Assembly (NCBI GenBank): GCA_034440615.1
Contig: JAOTOM010004342.1
Location: 1-64,000 of the forward strand
Direction of reading: 5' to 3'
DNA: 64,000 bases
Source: Ashinkailepas kermadecensis
Taxonomy: Eukaryota > Arthropoda > Thecostraca > Neolepadidae
A program made the position numbers and the translations under genes. Under the pieces are notes generated by a model. The model was not told the DNA's origin. It made no database searches and saw nothing but the letters and a program-made list of their open reading frames with translations. Shown here in pieces: positions 13,901 through 28,108 of the stretch. Each line of letters opens with the position of its first letter. The stretch's first letter is position 1.

Positions 13901-16900
13901 GAAACGCGAGCTGCGATGACACCATTGTGTGAGGTCAGAGTGAGGTCACTGCAGGTCAGACTTGCCAACCGGTGTGTGGGCTATTATTGCTATATATATA
14001 AATATGTATTGCTGAGTCACAAACCCTGGCCTGAATGTCACCCGTCCTCAACACGTGACAAACCGCACGTTCGTTCGGTTGGTCAACGTGGGGAAAGCCT
14101 CCTCATCCCTGTCTACTCCGGGCCGATTGGAGTGCTTGTTATTGTGTGGGCCAATGGGGCAGTAGGTCAGTAGGTCAGTAGGTCAGTAGGCCAGTGTGTA
14201 AGATGTTCGCGTAAATGACCAGGGAACCTGTTGATGAAACTGTAGCTGGGAAGATGTGATGAGGCTACTTGCAGCAAAAGAGCTATTGCTCATAAATTAT
14301 GCTTAGCATGTCTGTTTACTTTTAGTCCAATTAGGTTAACTTTGTCACTATTTGTGCACACGCGGCGAGTTAAATAATGGAAGATTTACCTGCCGTGCTC
14401 TCAGATTTCATGATGTAAAACAGGAATTCGATGGTCAATGCCGGGCTGTCAGTAAGTTTGTGCTCTTCGGCATTGAGTCAGCTTCAGTGCGGACAAAAAC
14501 AACTTGTAAACTTGGGTGGTTCGGTTTCTCCCTATCTATGTTGAAGATTAATCTCCTGGATCAAAATAACAAGATTGATGTCAATCAATTATATTTTGAG
14601 CATGTGACAGGCAACAGTATCCTACCTTAGCTGATGACTGATCGGCGTTAAATATGCATGCTGGAAGTCCATTCGACTTGGTATTTGATATCACTGGAGT
14701 GACTGTGTGTGCTTGCGTTACTCGTGTTGGCTGTGTTCAAGACAAGTGTGTGTTGAAAACGTGTGACAACACTGAATGTATATCAAAGATCTCTGAATAT
14801 TTACGTATCTTGACATTAAAGAAAGTTAATTGAATTCATCAAACACAATGGGGCACCTGTAATTGTAGGGGTCTGGCTCTCAGCTTGTGTCACTGAAAAA
14901 AATTAAGTAGATAATCGGAATGAAGAGCAATGGAAGTTGTATTCCACCCAATATGTGTGTTTCCTTGTAGTTACTGGTTCAATATGTGCTGTATCTGACG
15001 TCACGTTTAAATCATGCAATAGACTGGCCGATATATCACGTTAATGTCCTGTTGGTTACGTGCCTGCGCTTTTAATGACGGTTGGTTACGTGCCTGCACG
15101 TTTAATGACGGTTGCTGGTGTTGTTACAGCATGCCCGTCACTGACATTTTCTCCGTTAATGTTCGCACTGCAGCCGTCGGCAGGATTTGCAAGCTTGGTA
15201 CGTAAGCGGAAGCGGAAGATGACGCCGAAATTACAGCACGATATTCCCTTTTCATTCCACCTCTAGTTTTATCCCAATATTTATGTAGAATGTGACTCAT
15301 GCTGTAGAGCGCGGCTGCTCACAACAGTCGGCTGCTTTGTCCATTCATTTTTGTGTTGCTTATCAGTCTGTATTTCCTTTAATATGTTCTAAAGCTGTTG
15401 GCAGCTTAGATGAAACAGTGACTTCTCATGAACTAACTAGCAATGCGGTGCTGTGACAGGCGCGGATCCAGAGGGACGGGTGGCCGAGTAGAGAGCTTTG
15501 GATACCAAGGTCCCAGGTTCATCGCTCGCACTAATCGGGACATTTTCCAGTCTAAAGGACCACCGGCGAAACAGTGTGGACGGCACCAACAGCCGTGATC
15601 GTGCATAAAGTGGGTCGTAATTCACCACCCCCCACAACAAAACAAATTAAACAATGATCCAGAAGGACAGGTTTGGATGGGGAAATATGTTTTTTTTAAT
15701 CCTATTTCGAAAACATATTTGGATTTTAACAGCTAACATTCGTAGGGTCTGCTTCAGACATTTGTGCGATAAAATGTTTCACATGTTAATAGCATGTTCT
15801 TTTTGTACAAAGTTTCGGCAAAAGTCGGCCTCTTGGGAGGGGCATGGCTCATGTGGCTCTTGGGAGGGGCGTGGATCTTGGGAGGGGCGTGGCTCTTGGG
15901 AGGGGCGTGGCTCTTGGGAGGGGCATGGCTCATGGGAGGGGCGTGGCTCTTGGGAGGGGCGTGGCTCTTGGGAGGGGCGTGGCTCTTGGGAGGGGCATGG
16001 CTTATGTGCCCGCCGCCTTTCGTCTGCCAGTGTGCTGCGGTAAAGTACCTATGATTGTAACTCTGCTCTCGAGTCGCATCCCCTGCTTGGCTTTAAATCA
16101 TCAGCTGGGTTAATTTAGAAAAGTGTTTGACAGCGCCAGCGAGCACTTATCCATGAACACAAAAGTGCCCCGGGCAAGCGTAGCCGCCTGCCTATGTTTT
16201 GTCGCGTGACAAGAGGGTCATACGAGGCATGCGTCACGTGTACGGCTTTACCCAGAAACACAAGCTGATGTGTGGCTAGCTCGTGGACCCCAGAGCCAGC
16301 TCCCGTTGGGTTTCGTGCGGACAAAGCCAGCCTGTTGCGCCTTTGTTCCGGACCTCGACGCCTTTGTTCCGGACCTCGACGCCTTTGTTCCGGACCTCGA
16401 CGCCTGTGTTCCGGACCTCGACGCCTTTGTTCCGGACCTCGACGGCTTGTGACGGGCGAGCGCTGTGTTCGTCGGCGTCAGCTGTTGTCACGGTGTTCGA
16501 CCCGTGTTTCGGCAACACTCACGACGGAACTTCTGCCGTTGCAGCTTAATTGGATGAAAGCGTTGCGCCAGATACATGCCAGGGGCGGATGCAGGCGTTG
16601 GAGAACTGGGGGGGGGGGGGGGGGGCATGTGTCTTCCCCCATGGAAAGTTGCCACTCCTCTGGCCGGGAAAGGCCGGGTGCTCGATTTCGCCGCCCTCCC
16701 GCCTCGCGCAACGTATTTTCCGCAGAGTCGCCACTTTCAGAGGAAAATGCGTGCCTTTGAGACGAAAAAGCTCGAGACGAAAAGCTCTAATTCAATGTAA
16801 TCGAGTGCACCACCTACGCTCAGCGAATTTCTACGTTACTACGTTAAGGTCTTAGGCTGGTTGACTTCGAACAGGTGACAAGTTTAAGGTTTAGGCACGG

Positions 16901-19900
16901 TGACTTAGGCCAGGTGACTAGGTTAATGTCTTAGGTTCGGTGACTTAGGCCAGGTGACCAGGTTATTGTCTTAGACCAGGTGACTTAGGCCAAGTGACTA
17001 GGTTAACCCTAGTCACTTGGTCAGATCCTCACGCCCCGTCTGGTGGGGGGGGGGTCGATACATGCCCCCCTCTAATCTCCAGACAAAACGTCGCACGAAA
17101 ACGAAAGAGATGACATCGGAAAGCGCTCGACGAGCAGGGTCCGAAACCACCCTCAAAATATTATCCCCCAAAAGTGACGTCACTAGGAGGTTCTGGGTGA
17201 TCACGATTGACATCATGTTTTTGGCACTGGGGAGTTCATCTTTGGGGAGATTTTGAGAGAAAAAAAATTATTCGGAATACGAAAAAGGAAGACGAAATCG
17301 ATCATAGCCCTTAAATGTTTGCCCAACCAACAATCAACCTGTGATTGGATTTTTAGAAATTATGAGCTCTCATTTATTTCTTTTTCTAATGGCCACAGAA
17401 GACGGCAAAACGTTGTTTGAAGTCAACTTGCTCCATACAAATGCTTACTTTAGCCAGAATCTTCTATTTTAGCCCCAATGGGCAAATATGCAAAACTAAT
17501 ACGTCATCAAAACGAAAAAAACCGCAAAATTCCTCTCGTGCGTTTCGTTGCATCACTAAAGATGAGCAAACGCTAAAAGTTTCATCCAAATATCGGTATC
17601 CGCTAAAGCGTGACGACTGGTTGAACTTGTTTGGAGGTGACCTCACTTGACCTTCAATAACTCGTTGACCGTAGATGACCTGACGTCAAAATTTTCACAC
17701 AACATGCCAAATTGATGTGGGGAAAGATGTACGAGATTTTGGCACGCTGCCGCGCAACGTTTCTTTTCCACTATCCGCGGAATACCTCAGTAAAAAGACC
17801 CCCACCGAGACGGCGCGGGTTAAGGTATTCGGCCAATGGACTGGGCTAGGTGGACCCATTATTGGAGGAATGTTTTGTGTTGTGCATTACATTGCAACTG
17901 ATGAATAGTTTTGTTAGGCTGACTATGTTTGGTGTCGAGCTACGTCCTCCAATAGTGTTCCAGGTTCGAAGTCAATATGAGGGCAGGCCATTGAAATATA
18001 ACCTGACACATGTTGAGGGCACATGTATCGAAGGGGCCATGAAAGCTAAGTACCGACTATTCCCAGTTGCAAATTATTAAGGCGGGGTAACGTTGCACAG
18101 TAATTTGATTTCTAATATACTTATCAAATTTCTTAAATTAGATGGAAACATTTGGTTTGCTTTGATAGCACTCACTACGCTTTGCTGAGTGGCATCTGTT
18201 TCGAAATTCCTCAATCTCAACAGCCCATCACAATTTCCATGTATCTCTGCCTCACCAGATAAGAGGCCGACAAAAATGGTCCAAGTAACTGTGAAAGTTG
18301 AACGATCGTGGTAGATCACGTCGTTTACCTCATCTGTTTCGTAATTAACGCACAAGTTATTGGGATTGAAATTTTCCCCGCACCTCAGTGTGCGGGCATA
18401 AAATGACGGATACTAAACGTTTTAGTGTACTTGGGCCCTTAGCGTTTTAAGAAAATCTGCGACATTATTCCATTTCGTATTTGGAAAATTCCAAACCACC
18501 GGACTTGAGCATGGTGGCTGTACTTTCCATACCTGCCTTGTTTGCATTGATGTCTCTTAGTTGGAAGTGCCGTTGCTTCACAAAGAAGGTGCTGACGTAT
18601 AGTGCTTGTGTGTCGTGTAAGAAGACGAAGGTACCTTTGATTGCCTGATCATGAAGGACTACTATAAAAAACGAAAGAAAGAAGCGATTGCCCAGGCCCG
18701 GCTGTGCACGTGATAGTGACACGTTACAGTGACACGTGAAAGTGACACGTGATAGTGACACGTGATAGTGACACGTGACAGTGACACGTGATAGTGACAC
18801 GTGATAGTGACACGTGATAGTGACACGTGACAGTGGCACGTGATAGTGACACGTAACAGTGACACGTGACAGTGACACGTGATAGTGACACGTGATAGTG
18901 ACACGTGACAGTGACACGTGACAGTGGCACGTGATAGTGACACGTGACAGTGACACGTGACAGTGACACGTGATAGTGACACGTAACAGTGACACATGAC
19001 AGTGACACGTGACAGTGACACGTGACAGTGGCACGTGATAGTGACACGTGATAGTGACACGTGACAGTGAAACGTGACAGTGACACGTGATAGTGACACG
19101 TGATAGTGACACGTGACAGTGACACGTGATATTGACACGTGATAGTGACACGTGATAGTGACACGTGACAGTGACACGTGACAGTGACACGTGATAGTGA
19201 CACGTGATAGTGACACGTGCCAGTGACACGTGCCAGTGACACGTGACGGTGACACGTGACAGTGGCACGTGATATTGACACGCGATACGGACATCTTAAG
19301 CCATGCATCAGTGTCCTCACCTCACATCGACTGAAAACATGGAACACGACAGGAGATATTCCATTTCACCCATGCGCAATGCACATTGCATGTGCCAGTT
19401 TTATTACACCTATTAAAAATGTAAAATGATAGTCCTGTCATGAATAAAGCGTTGTACGCGTGGAAATTGGGGCTAGAACTCGCAAGCCATCCGCGGCTCA
19501 GTACTCTATTGCATTTGTAGCATTGTTGTGACAATTTATATACGGCCCATGTACAACATGTCATGATTTTCTGTGTGGAGACACCTTTATGGAGACACCT
19601 TTGTGGAGACACCTTTGTTCCACTTGGTAAGTCCTTGCAACAACAATTTGTGCTCCCTTGTAACATCCTATCAACAACAAGTTGTGCTCCATGCAACATC
19701 CTTGTAACAACAAGTTGTGCTTCCATGCAGCATCCTTGCAACATCAATTTGTGCCCCCATGGAGCCTTTCATGTTACACGAGATCGAATAGTTGATTCAA
19801 ACACACAGCTTTCCTTCGAAACGAGGACATTAATGAAATCAAGATAACCAAACATATCCACATATGCTTTGCATATATTTGCATCAGAAATAACACATGA

Positions 19901-22900
19901 TGTATGCAGATGATTCCAGAATACCATGAGCCGTCGACTGTAGCCATTGCAGGTACATAGCAAATATGTGGCTAGCAGATGCAAAGCACGTTTAGCAAAA
20001 ATATGTTCAGCTGTTATAGCATGTGCATGGTATTTTCGTGGCGGATGTACAGTACATTCAATTGCTTAAATCAGATCATCGCATAATAAAATAGTAATAT
20101 TACCACACAGCAAAATAGCAATGCTATTCAAAAGTGGGTTGCCCTCCAACATCGTCCCGGCAGTGTTGGCTGCATATGATTTCAACACTACTCTGTCTGG
20201 GTTTTTGACATGCATGCATTTTTCTTCCCATCAATCATTGTATGGACAGGTGATGGAAAGCATGCACACTGATCTCCCTGCAAGCTGTTGCTGCCAATTT
20301 CGCCGGTTCCTGTGTGCGGGGAATGCGATGTTGTACGGCTTGATGGCTGTGGATGCTAGACGGTCCCAGATTTTCCGACCTCATTCCATCGCCTGCTTGT
20401 TCGATGCAACTTGGAATTCGATAGACTGAACCCATCTTCCTCTCGTGTATTTGTGCATTTCCTTTGTGGTCGTTCAGAAGTGTCCAAATATAATGGAGCT
20501 CTTGCCACCTGAGTTAATGCTGCCGTGAGGGAAATCCGTTCGCTTTGGGCAGCACCGTAGCCAGAGAAATCTCACATGAAATGAAAATCCTGCGGAACTA
20601 GAGGTCAGGTCAGGGCACGTTCCGTCGCGGCTGTCACAGTGGCCCAGTCAGGAAACTCAGCTGCAGAATGTTTGCCACACATTCGCTCTGCCTGTCGTTG
20701 CATCCATCTCCTGGTCCTGCCGGCGAAACCACCATCTGCGTGCCGGTGCTGGTGGGCGCGCCATGTCCACCTCAGCGTGTCCGCCACCGACGTCATCATC
20801 TGTCCGCCACTGACGTCATCATCTGTCCGCTGTTTCAGAGCACCATCAGCACGTGGAGCAAGTGGACGGAGCGGGGACGAGGACCGGACGGACGCATCTC
20901 CGGCTCCGTGTGTGGTCTCGACCCGCAGTAAGTGGTCCGTGTGGTGCTGTGGGCAGCTCCTACAAGTGGACGGAGCGGGGACGAGGACCGGACGGACGCA
21001 TCTCCGGCTCCGTGTGTGGTCTCGACCCGCAGTAAGTGGTCCGTGTGGTGCTGCGGGGACGAGGACCGGACGGACGCATCTCGGGCTCCGTGTGTGGTCT
21101 CGACCCGCAGTAAGTGGTCCGTGTGGTGCTGTGGGCAGCTCCTACAGTGAATGGTCCGTGTGGTGCTGTCCTCTGAACCCACAGTAAATGGTCCGTGTGG
21201 TCCTGTGGGCAGCTCCTACAGTAAATGGTCCGTGTGGTGCTGTGGGCAGCTCCTACAGTAAGTGGTCCGTGTGGTGCTGTGGGCAGCTCCTACAGTGAAT
21301 GGTCCGTGTGGTGCTGAGGTCACTACCTACAGTAAGTGGTCCGTGTGGTGCTGTGGGCAGCTCCTACAGTAAATGGTCCGTGTGGTGCTGTCATCTGAAC
21401 CCACAGTAAGTGGTCCATGTGGTGCTGTGGGCAGCTCCCACAGTAAGTGGTCCGTGTGGTGCTGTGGGCAGCTCCCACAGTAAGTGGTCCGTGTGGTGCT
21501 GTGGGCAGCTCCTACAGTAAATGGTCCGTGTGGTGCTGTCATCTGAACCCACAGTAAGTGGTCCATGTGGTGCTGTGGGCAGCTCCCACAGTAAATGGTC
21601 CGTGTGGTGCTGTGGGCAGCTCCCACAGTAAGTGGTCCGTGTGGTGCTGTGGGCAGCTCCTACAGTAAATGGTCCGTGTGGTGCTGTCATCTGAACCCAC
21701 AGTAAGTGGTCCATGTGGTGCTGTGGGCAGCTCCCACAGTAAATGGTCCGTGTGGTGCTGTGGGCAGCTCCTACAGTAAGTGGTCCGTGTGGTGCTGTGG
21801 GCAGCTCCTACAGTGAATGGTCCGTGTGGTGCTGAGGTCACTACCTACAGTAAGTGGTCCGTGTGGTGCTGTGGGCAGCTCCTACAGTAAATGGTCCGTG
21901 TGGTGCTGTCATCTGAACCCACAGTAAGTGGTCCATGTGGTGCTGTGGGCAGCTCCCACAGTAAGTGGTCCGTGTGGTGCTGTGGGCAGCTCCCACAGTA
22001 AATGGTCCATGTGGTGCTGTGGGCAGCTCCCACAGTAAATGGTCCGTGTGGTGCTGTGGGCAGCTCCTACAGTAAGTGGTCCGTGTGGTGCTGTGGGCAG
22101 CTCCTACAGTAAATGGTCCATGTGGTGCTGTGGGCAGCTCCCACAGTAAGTGGTCCGTGTGGTGCTGTGGGCAGCTCCTACAGTAAATGGTCCGTGTGGT
22201 GCTGTGGGCAGCTCCTACAGTAAATGGTCCATGTGGTGTTGTGGGCAGCTCCCACAGTAAATGGTCCGTGTGGTGCTGTGGGCAGCTCCTACAGTAAGTG
22301 GTCCGTGTGGTGCTGTGGGCAGCTCCTACAGTAAATGGTCCGTGTGGTGCTGTGGGCAGCTCCTACAGTAAATGGTCCGTGTGGTGCTGTCATCTGAACC
22401 CACAGTAAGTGGTCCATGTGGTGCTGTGGGCAGCTCCCACAGTAAGTGGTCCGTGTGGTGCTGTGGGCAGCTCCCACAGTAAATGGTCCATGTGGTGCTG
22501 TGGGCAGCTCCCACAGTAAATGGTCCGTATGGTGCTGTGGGCAGCTCCTACAGTAAGTGGTCCATGTGGTGCTGTGGGCAGCTCCCACAGTAAATGGTCC
22601 GTGTGGTGCTGTGGGCAGCTCCTACAGTAAGTGGTCCGTGTGGTGCTGTGGGCAGCTCCTACAGTGAATGGTCCGTGTGGTGCTGAGGTCACTACCTACA
22701 GTAAGTGGTCCGTGTGGTGCTGTGGGCAGCTCCTACAGTAAATGGTCCGTGTGGTGCTGTCATCTGAACCCACAGTAAGTGGTCCATGTGGTGCTGTGGG
22801 CAGCTCCCACAGTAAATGGTCCGTGTGGTGCTGTGGGCAGCTCCCACAGTAAATGGTCCATGTGGTGCTGTGGGCAGCTCCCACAGTAAATGGTCCATGT

Positions 22901-25900
22901 GGTGCTGTGGGCAGCTCCCACAGTAAATGGTCCGTGTGGTGCTGTGGGCAGCTCCCACAGTAAATGGTCCGTGTGGTGCTGTGGGCAGCTCCTACAGTAA
23001 ATGGTCCGTGTGGTGCTGTGGGCACTCCCACAGTAAATGGTCCGTGTGGTGCTGTGGGCAGCTCCCACAATAAATGGTCCGTGTGGTGCTGTGGGCAGCT
23101 CCTACAGTAAATGGTCCGTGTGGTGCTGTGGGTAGCTCCCACAGTAAATGGTCCGTGTGGTGCTGTGGGCAGCTCCTACAGTAAATGGTCCGTGTGGTGC
23201 TGTGGGCAGCTCCTAAAGTAAGTGGTCCGTGTGGTGCTGTGGGCAGCTCCTACAGTAAATGGCCCGTGTGGTGCTGTGGGCAGCTCCTACAGTAAATGGC
23301 CCGTGTGGTGCTGAGGTCACTACCTACAGTGAATGGTCCGTGTGGTGCTGTGGGCAGCTCCTACAGTGAATGGTCCGTGTGGTGCTGTGGGCAGCTCCCA
23401 CAGTAAATGGTCCGTGTGGTGCTGTGGGCAGCTCCTACAGTAAATGGTCCGTGTGGTGCTGTCATCTGAACCCACAGTAAGTGGTCCATGTGGTGCTGTG
23501 GGCAGCTCCCACAGTAAATGGTCCGTGTGGTGCTGTGGGCAGCTCCTACAGTAAATGGTCCGTGTGGTGCTGTGGGCAGCTCCTAAAGTAAGTGGTCCGT
23601 GTGGTGCTGTGGGCAGCTCCTACAGTAAATGGCCCGTGTGGTGCTGTGGGCAGCTCCTACAGTAAATGGCCCGTGTGGTGCTGTGGGCAGCTCCTACAGT
23701 AAATGGTCCGTGTGGTGCTGTGGGCAGCTCCTAAAGTAAGTGGTCCGTGTGGTGCTGTGGGCAGCTCCTACAGTAAATGGCCCGTGTGGTGCTGTGGGCA
23801 GCTCCTACAGTAAATGGCCCGTGTGGTGCTGAGGTCACTACCTACAGTGAATGGTCCGTGTGGTGCTGTGGGCAGCTCCTACAGTGAATGGTCCGTGTGG
23901 TGCTGTGGGCAGCTCCTACAGTGAATGGTCCGTGTGGTGCTGTGGGCAGCTCCTACAGTAAATGGTCCGTGTGGTGCTGTGGGCAGCTCCTACAGTAAAT
24001 GGCTCGTGTGGTGCTGAGGTCACTACCTACAGTGAATGGTCCTTGGTCTTGGTCCTACAGTGAATGGTCCGTGTGGTCCTGTGGGCAGCTCCCACAGTAA
24101 ATGGTCCGTGTGGTGCTGTGGGCAGCTCCTACAGTAAATGGTCCGTGTGGTGCTGTGGGCAGCTCCTAAAGTAAGTGGTCCGTGTGGTGCTGTGGGCAGC
24201 TCCTACAGTAAATGGCCCGTGTGGTGCTGAGGTCACTACCTACAGTAAATGGTCCGTGTGGTGCTGAGGTCAGTACCTACAGTAAATGGTCCGTGTGGTG
24301 CTGAGGTCACTACCTACAGTAAATGGTCCGTATAGTGCTGAGGTCACTACCTACAGTAAATGGCCCGTGTGGTGCTGAGGTCAGTACCTACAGTAAATGG
24401 CCCGTGTGGTGCTGAGGTCACTACCTACAGTAAATGGCCCGTGTGGTCCCGTGGTAAGTATCTACAGTAAATGGCCCGTGTGGTCCCGTGGGCAGCTCCC
24501 ACAGTAAATGGCCCGTGTGGTCCCGTGGGCAGCTCCCACAGTAAATGGTCCGTGTGGTGCTGAGGTCACTACCTACAGTAAATGGTCCGTATAGTGCTGA
24601 GGTCACTACCTACAGTAAATGGCCCATGTGGTCCCGTGGTCAGTACCTACAGTAAATGACCCATGTGGTCCCGTGGTCAGTACCTACAGTAAATGGCCCG
24701 TGTGGTCCCGTGGTCAGTATCTACAGTAAATGACCCGTGTGGTCTCGTGGTCCGTACCTACAGTAAATGGCCCGTGTGGTCCCGTGGTCAGTATCTACAG
24801 TAAATGACCCATGTGGTCCCGTGGTCAGTACCTACAGTAAATGGCCCGTGTGGTCCCGTGGTCAGTATCTACAGTAAATGGCCCGTGTGGTCCCGTGGTC
24901 AGTATCTACAGTAAATGACCCGTGTGGTCTCGTGGTCAGTACCTACAGTAAATGACCCATGTGGTCCCGTGGTCAGTACCTACAGTAAATGGCCCGTGTG
25001 GTCCCGTGGTCAGTACCTACAGTAAATGACCCGTGTGGTCCCGTGGTCAGTACCTACAGTAAATGACCCGTGTGGTCCCGTGGTCAGTACCTACAGTAAA
25101 TGACTCGTGTGGTCCCGTGGTCAGTACCTACAGTAAATGACCCGTGTGGTCCCGTGGTCAGTACCTACAGTAAATGGGTGCGTGTAGGTGTGCTCCTCCG
25201 CATCAGTCTGGTACTGGGTGGCCTGTGTGTGAATGCTGCCGCGACATGATGCGATCTGTTTGCCCTCAGCTATTGCTCTGACCCGCCCAGTAGAGCACCC
25301 CACCCTTGGCCGGACGACATCACGCGCTGGCCAGTCTGCAAGAAGACCGCCCCGGCACCAGGTCAGTGACGTCACCTCGCCGCTCCGGCTCGATGACGTC
25401 ACCGTCATCACTGCCGGTTTTCCTGTTATTCATCTGAGCACAGTGGGTGGCGTAGTGGGCGCTGTAGTGGAAGACATAGATTGTGCTAAAGATTGTGCTT
25501 CAGATTGTGCTGTAGCTTGTGGTGTAAATTGTTATATTGTGCTGTAAATTGTGCTGTAGGTGGTGCTGTAGATTGTGATATAGATTGTGTTGTAGTGGGT
25601 GCTGCGGTGAGTGCCGTAGTCGGTGATGTAGTGGGTGCTGTAGTGGGTGATGTAGATTGTACTGTCGTGGGCGTTGCAGACTGTGCTGTTGATTTTGCTG
25701 TATATTGTGCTGTAGATTGTGTTGTAGATTGTGATGTAGTGGGTGCTGAGGTGGGTGCTGCAGTGGTTGCTGTGGTGGGTACTGTAGTGGGTGTTTAAGT
25801 GGGTGCTGTAGTGGGTACTGCAGTGGTCGCAGCGGTGGGTGCTTTAGTGGGTGCTGTAGTGGGTGATGTAGAGGGTGATGTGGATTTTGCTGTAGAGTGC

Positions 25901-28031
25901 AGTGTAGTGCGTGATGTAGTTGGTGCCTTATTGGTTATGATGGTGGGTGCTTTAGTTTGAGTGGGTGCTGTAGTGGTTGCTGCAGTGGTTGCTGTGGTGG
26001 GTGCTGTAGTGGGTACTGTAGTGTGTGCTGTAGTGGGTGTTGAGGTGGGTACTGTGGTAGGCACAGTAGTGGGTACTGTAGTGGGTGCTGTAGTGTGTGC
26101 TGTAGTGGGTGTTGAGGTGGGTACTGTGGTAGGCACAGTAGTGGGTACTGTAGTGGGTGCTGTAGTGTGTGCTGTAGTGGGTGTTGAGGTGGGTACTGTG
26201 GTAGGCACAGTAGTGGGTACTGTAGTGGGTGCTGTAGTGGGTGCTGTAGTGGGTGTTGAGGTGGGTACTGTGGTAGGCACAGTAGTGGGTACTGTAGTGG
26301 GTGCTGTGGTGGGTGCTGTAGTGGGTGTTGAGGTGGGTACTGTGGTAGGTACTGTAGTGGGTACTGTAGTGGGTGCTGTAATGGGTGCTGAGGTGGGTAC
26401 TGTGGCAGGTACTGCAGTGGGTGCTGTAGTGGTTGCTGCCGTGGTTGCTGCGGTGGGTACTGTGGTAGGTACTGTTGTGGGTGCTGTAGTGGTTGCTGCG
26501 GTGGGTACTGTGGTAGGTGCTGTAGTGGGTGCTGTAGTGGGTGCTGTAGTGGGTGCTGCGGTGGGTACTGTGGTAGGTACTGTAGTGGGTGCTGTAGTGG
26601 GTGCTGTAGTGGTTGCTGCCGTGGTTGCTGCGGTGGGTACTGTGGTAGGTGCTGTAGTGGGTGCTGCCGTGGTTGCTGCGGTGGGTACTGTGGTAGGTAC
26701 TGTAGTGGGTGCTGTAGTGGGTGCTGTAGTAGTTGCTGCCGTGGTTGCTGCGGTGAGTACTGTGGTAGGTGCTGTAGTGGGTGCTGCCGTGGTTGCTGCG
26801 GTGGGTACTGTGGTAGGTACTGTAGTGGGTGCTGTAGTGGGTGCTGTAGTGGTTGCTGTAGTGGTTGCTGCGGTGGGTACTGTGGTAGGTGCTGTAGTGG
26901 GTGCTGTGGTGGTTGCTGTAGTGGTTGCTGCGGTGGGTACTGTGGTAGGTGCTGTAGTGGGTGCTGTAGTGGGTGCTGTAGTGGGTGCTGTGGTGGGTGC
27001 TGTGGTGGGTGCTGTAGTGGGTGCTGTAGTGGGTGCTGTAGTGGGTGCTGTGGTAGGTGCTGTAGTGGGTGCTGTAGTGGGTGCTGTAGTGGGTGCTGCG
27101 GTGGGTACTGTGGTAGGTGCTGTAGTGGGTGCTGTAGTGGGTGCTGTGGTAGGTGCTGTAGTGGGTGCTGTAGTGGGTGCTGTAGTGGGTGCTGTAGTGG
27201 GTGCTGTGGTAGGTGCTGTAGTGGGTGCTGTAGTGGGTGCTGTAGTGGGTGCTGTGATAGGTGCTGTAGTGGGTGCTGTAGTGGGTGCCGTAGTGGGTGC
27301 CGTAGTGGGTGCTGTAGTGGGTGCTATGGTGAGTGGTGTAATGGGTGCTCTGTTCTCTGCTCCAGAGGGTAGCCAGTCAGCACAACACATGCTCTGTGAG
27401 GTGGTGGGCAGACCATGCTGTGTGGGAATACACGGCCACTGCCAGATCACCACCAGGGAGTTTTGCAGCTTTGTGCGCGGCTTCTTCCACGAGGAGGCGG
27501 CGCTCTGCTCCCAGGTGAGCGTGCTTCTCACCAGACAACTCGTCATCCTGGTACTCCCAGGTGAGCGTGCTTCTCACCAGATAACTCGCCATCCTGATAC
27601 TCCCAGGTGAGTATGGTTCTCACCAGATAGCTTGTCATTCTGGTACATCAAGGTGAGCGTGGTTCTCACCAGACAACTTATCCCTGGGGGTAGCTCATCA
27701 GTGTGCATATGTGCGTGCGCGTGCGTGCGTGTGTGCCTGTGTTGGTGTATGCGTGCGTGTGTGTGGGGGGGGGAGTGTTGTTTGTTTGTTCATTGGGTAG
27801 TTTACGACGCGCTTCATGCAGGGTCATCATGGCCAACGGCGCCACGGCACGGCTTGGCGACACGACACGACACGACACGACACGACACGACACGACACGA
27901 CACAACTTCGCCGGTGGGCCGCGGGATTGGGAATGGCGCGAATATTGAGCCCAGGACCTCCGCAACCAGAGTTCAATACTCTAACCACTCGGCCACCCCG
28001 TCCCTGTGTGTGTGGATGGGTGGTGTGTGTG

Positions 28032-28108
<77 letters not shown>

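Noticed and set aside
19461..19530. Another tRNA-derived element (minus strand)
   Set aside because: Only a vague B-box-like phrase (gagttctagcc on the minus strand) is present, without an A box at the right distance.
20928..25170. Regular short repeats that could be taken for a CRISPR array
   Set aside because: There are no unique spacers between repeats; units are contiguous, and the context is eukaryotic intron.
25795..27610. 583-codon mucin-like TTAP protein (minus) and 549-codon VVGA protein (plus)
   Set aside because: Both come from a 12-bp repeat inside iRhom intron 6; no signal peptide, splice support or non-repetitive domain.
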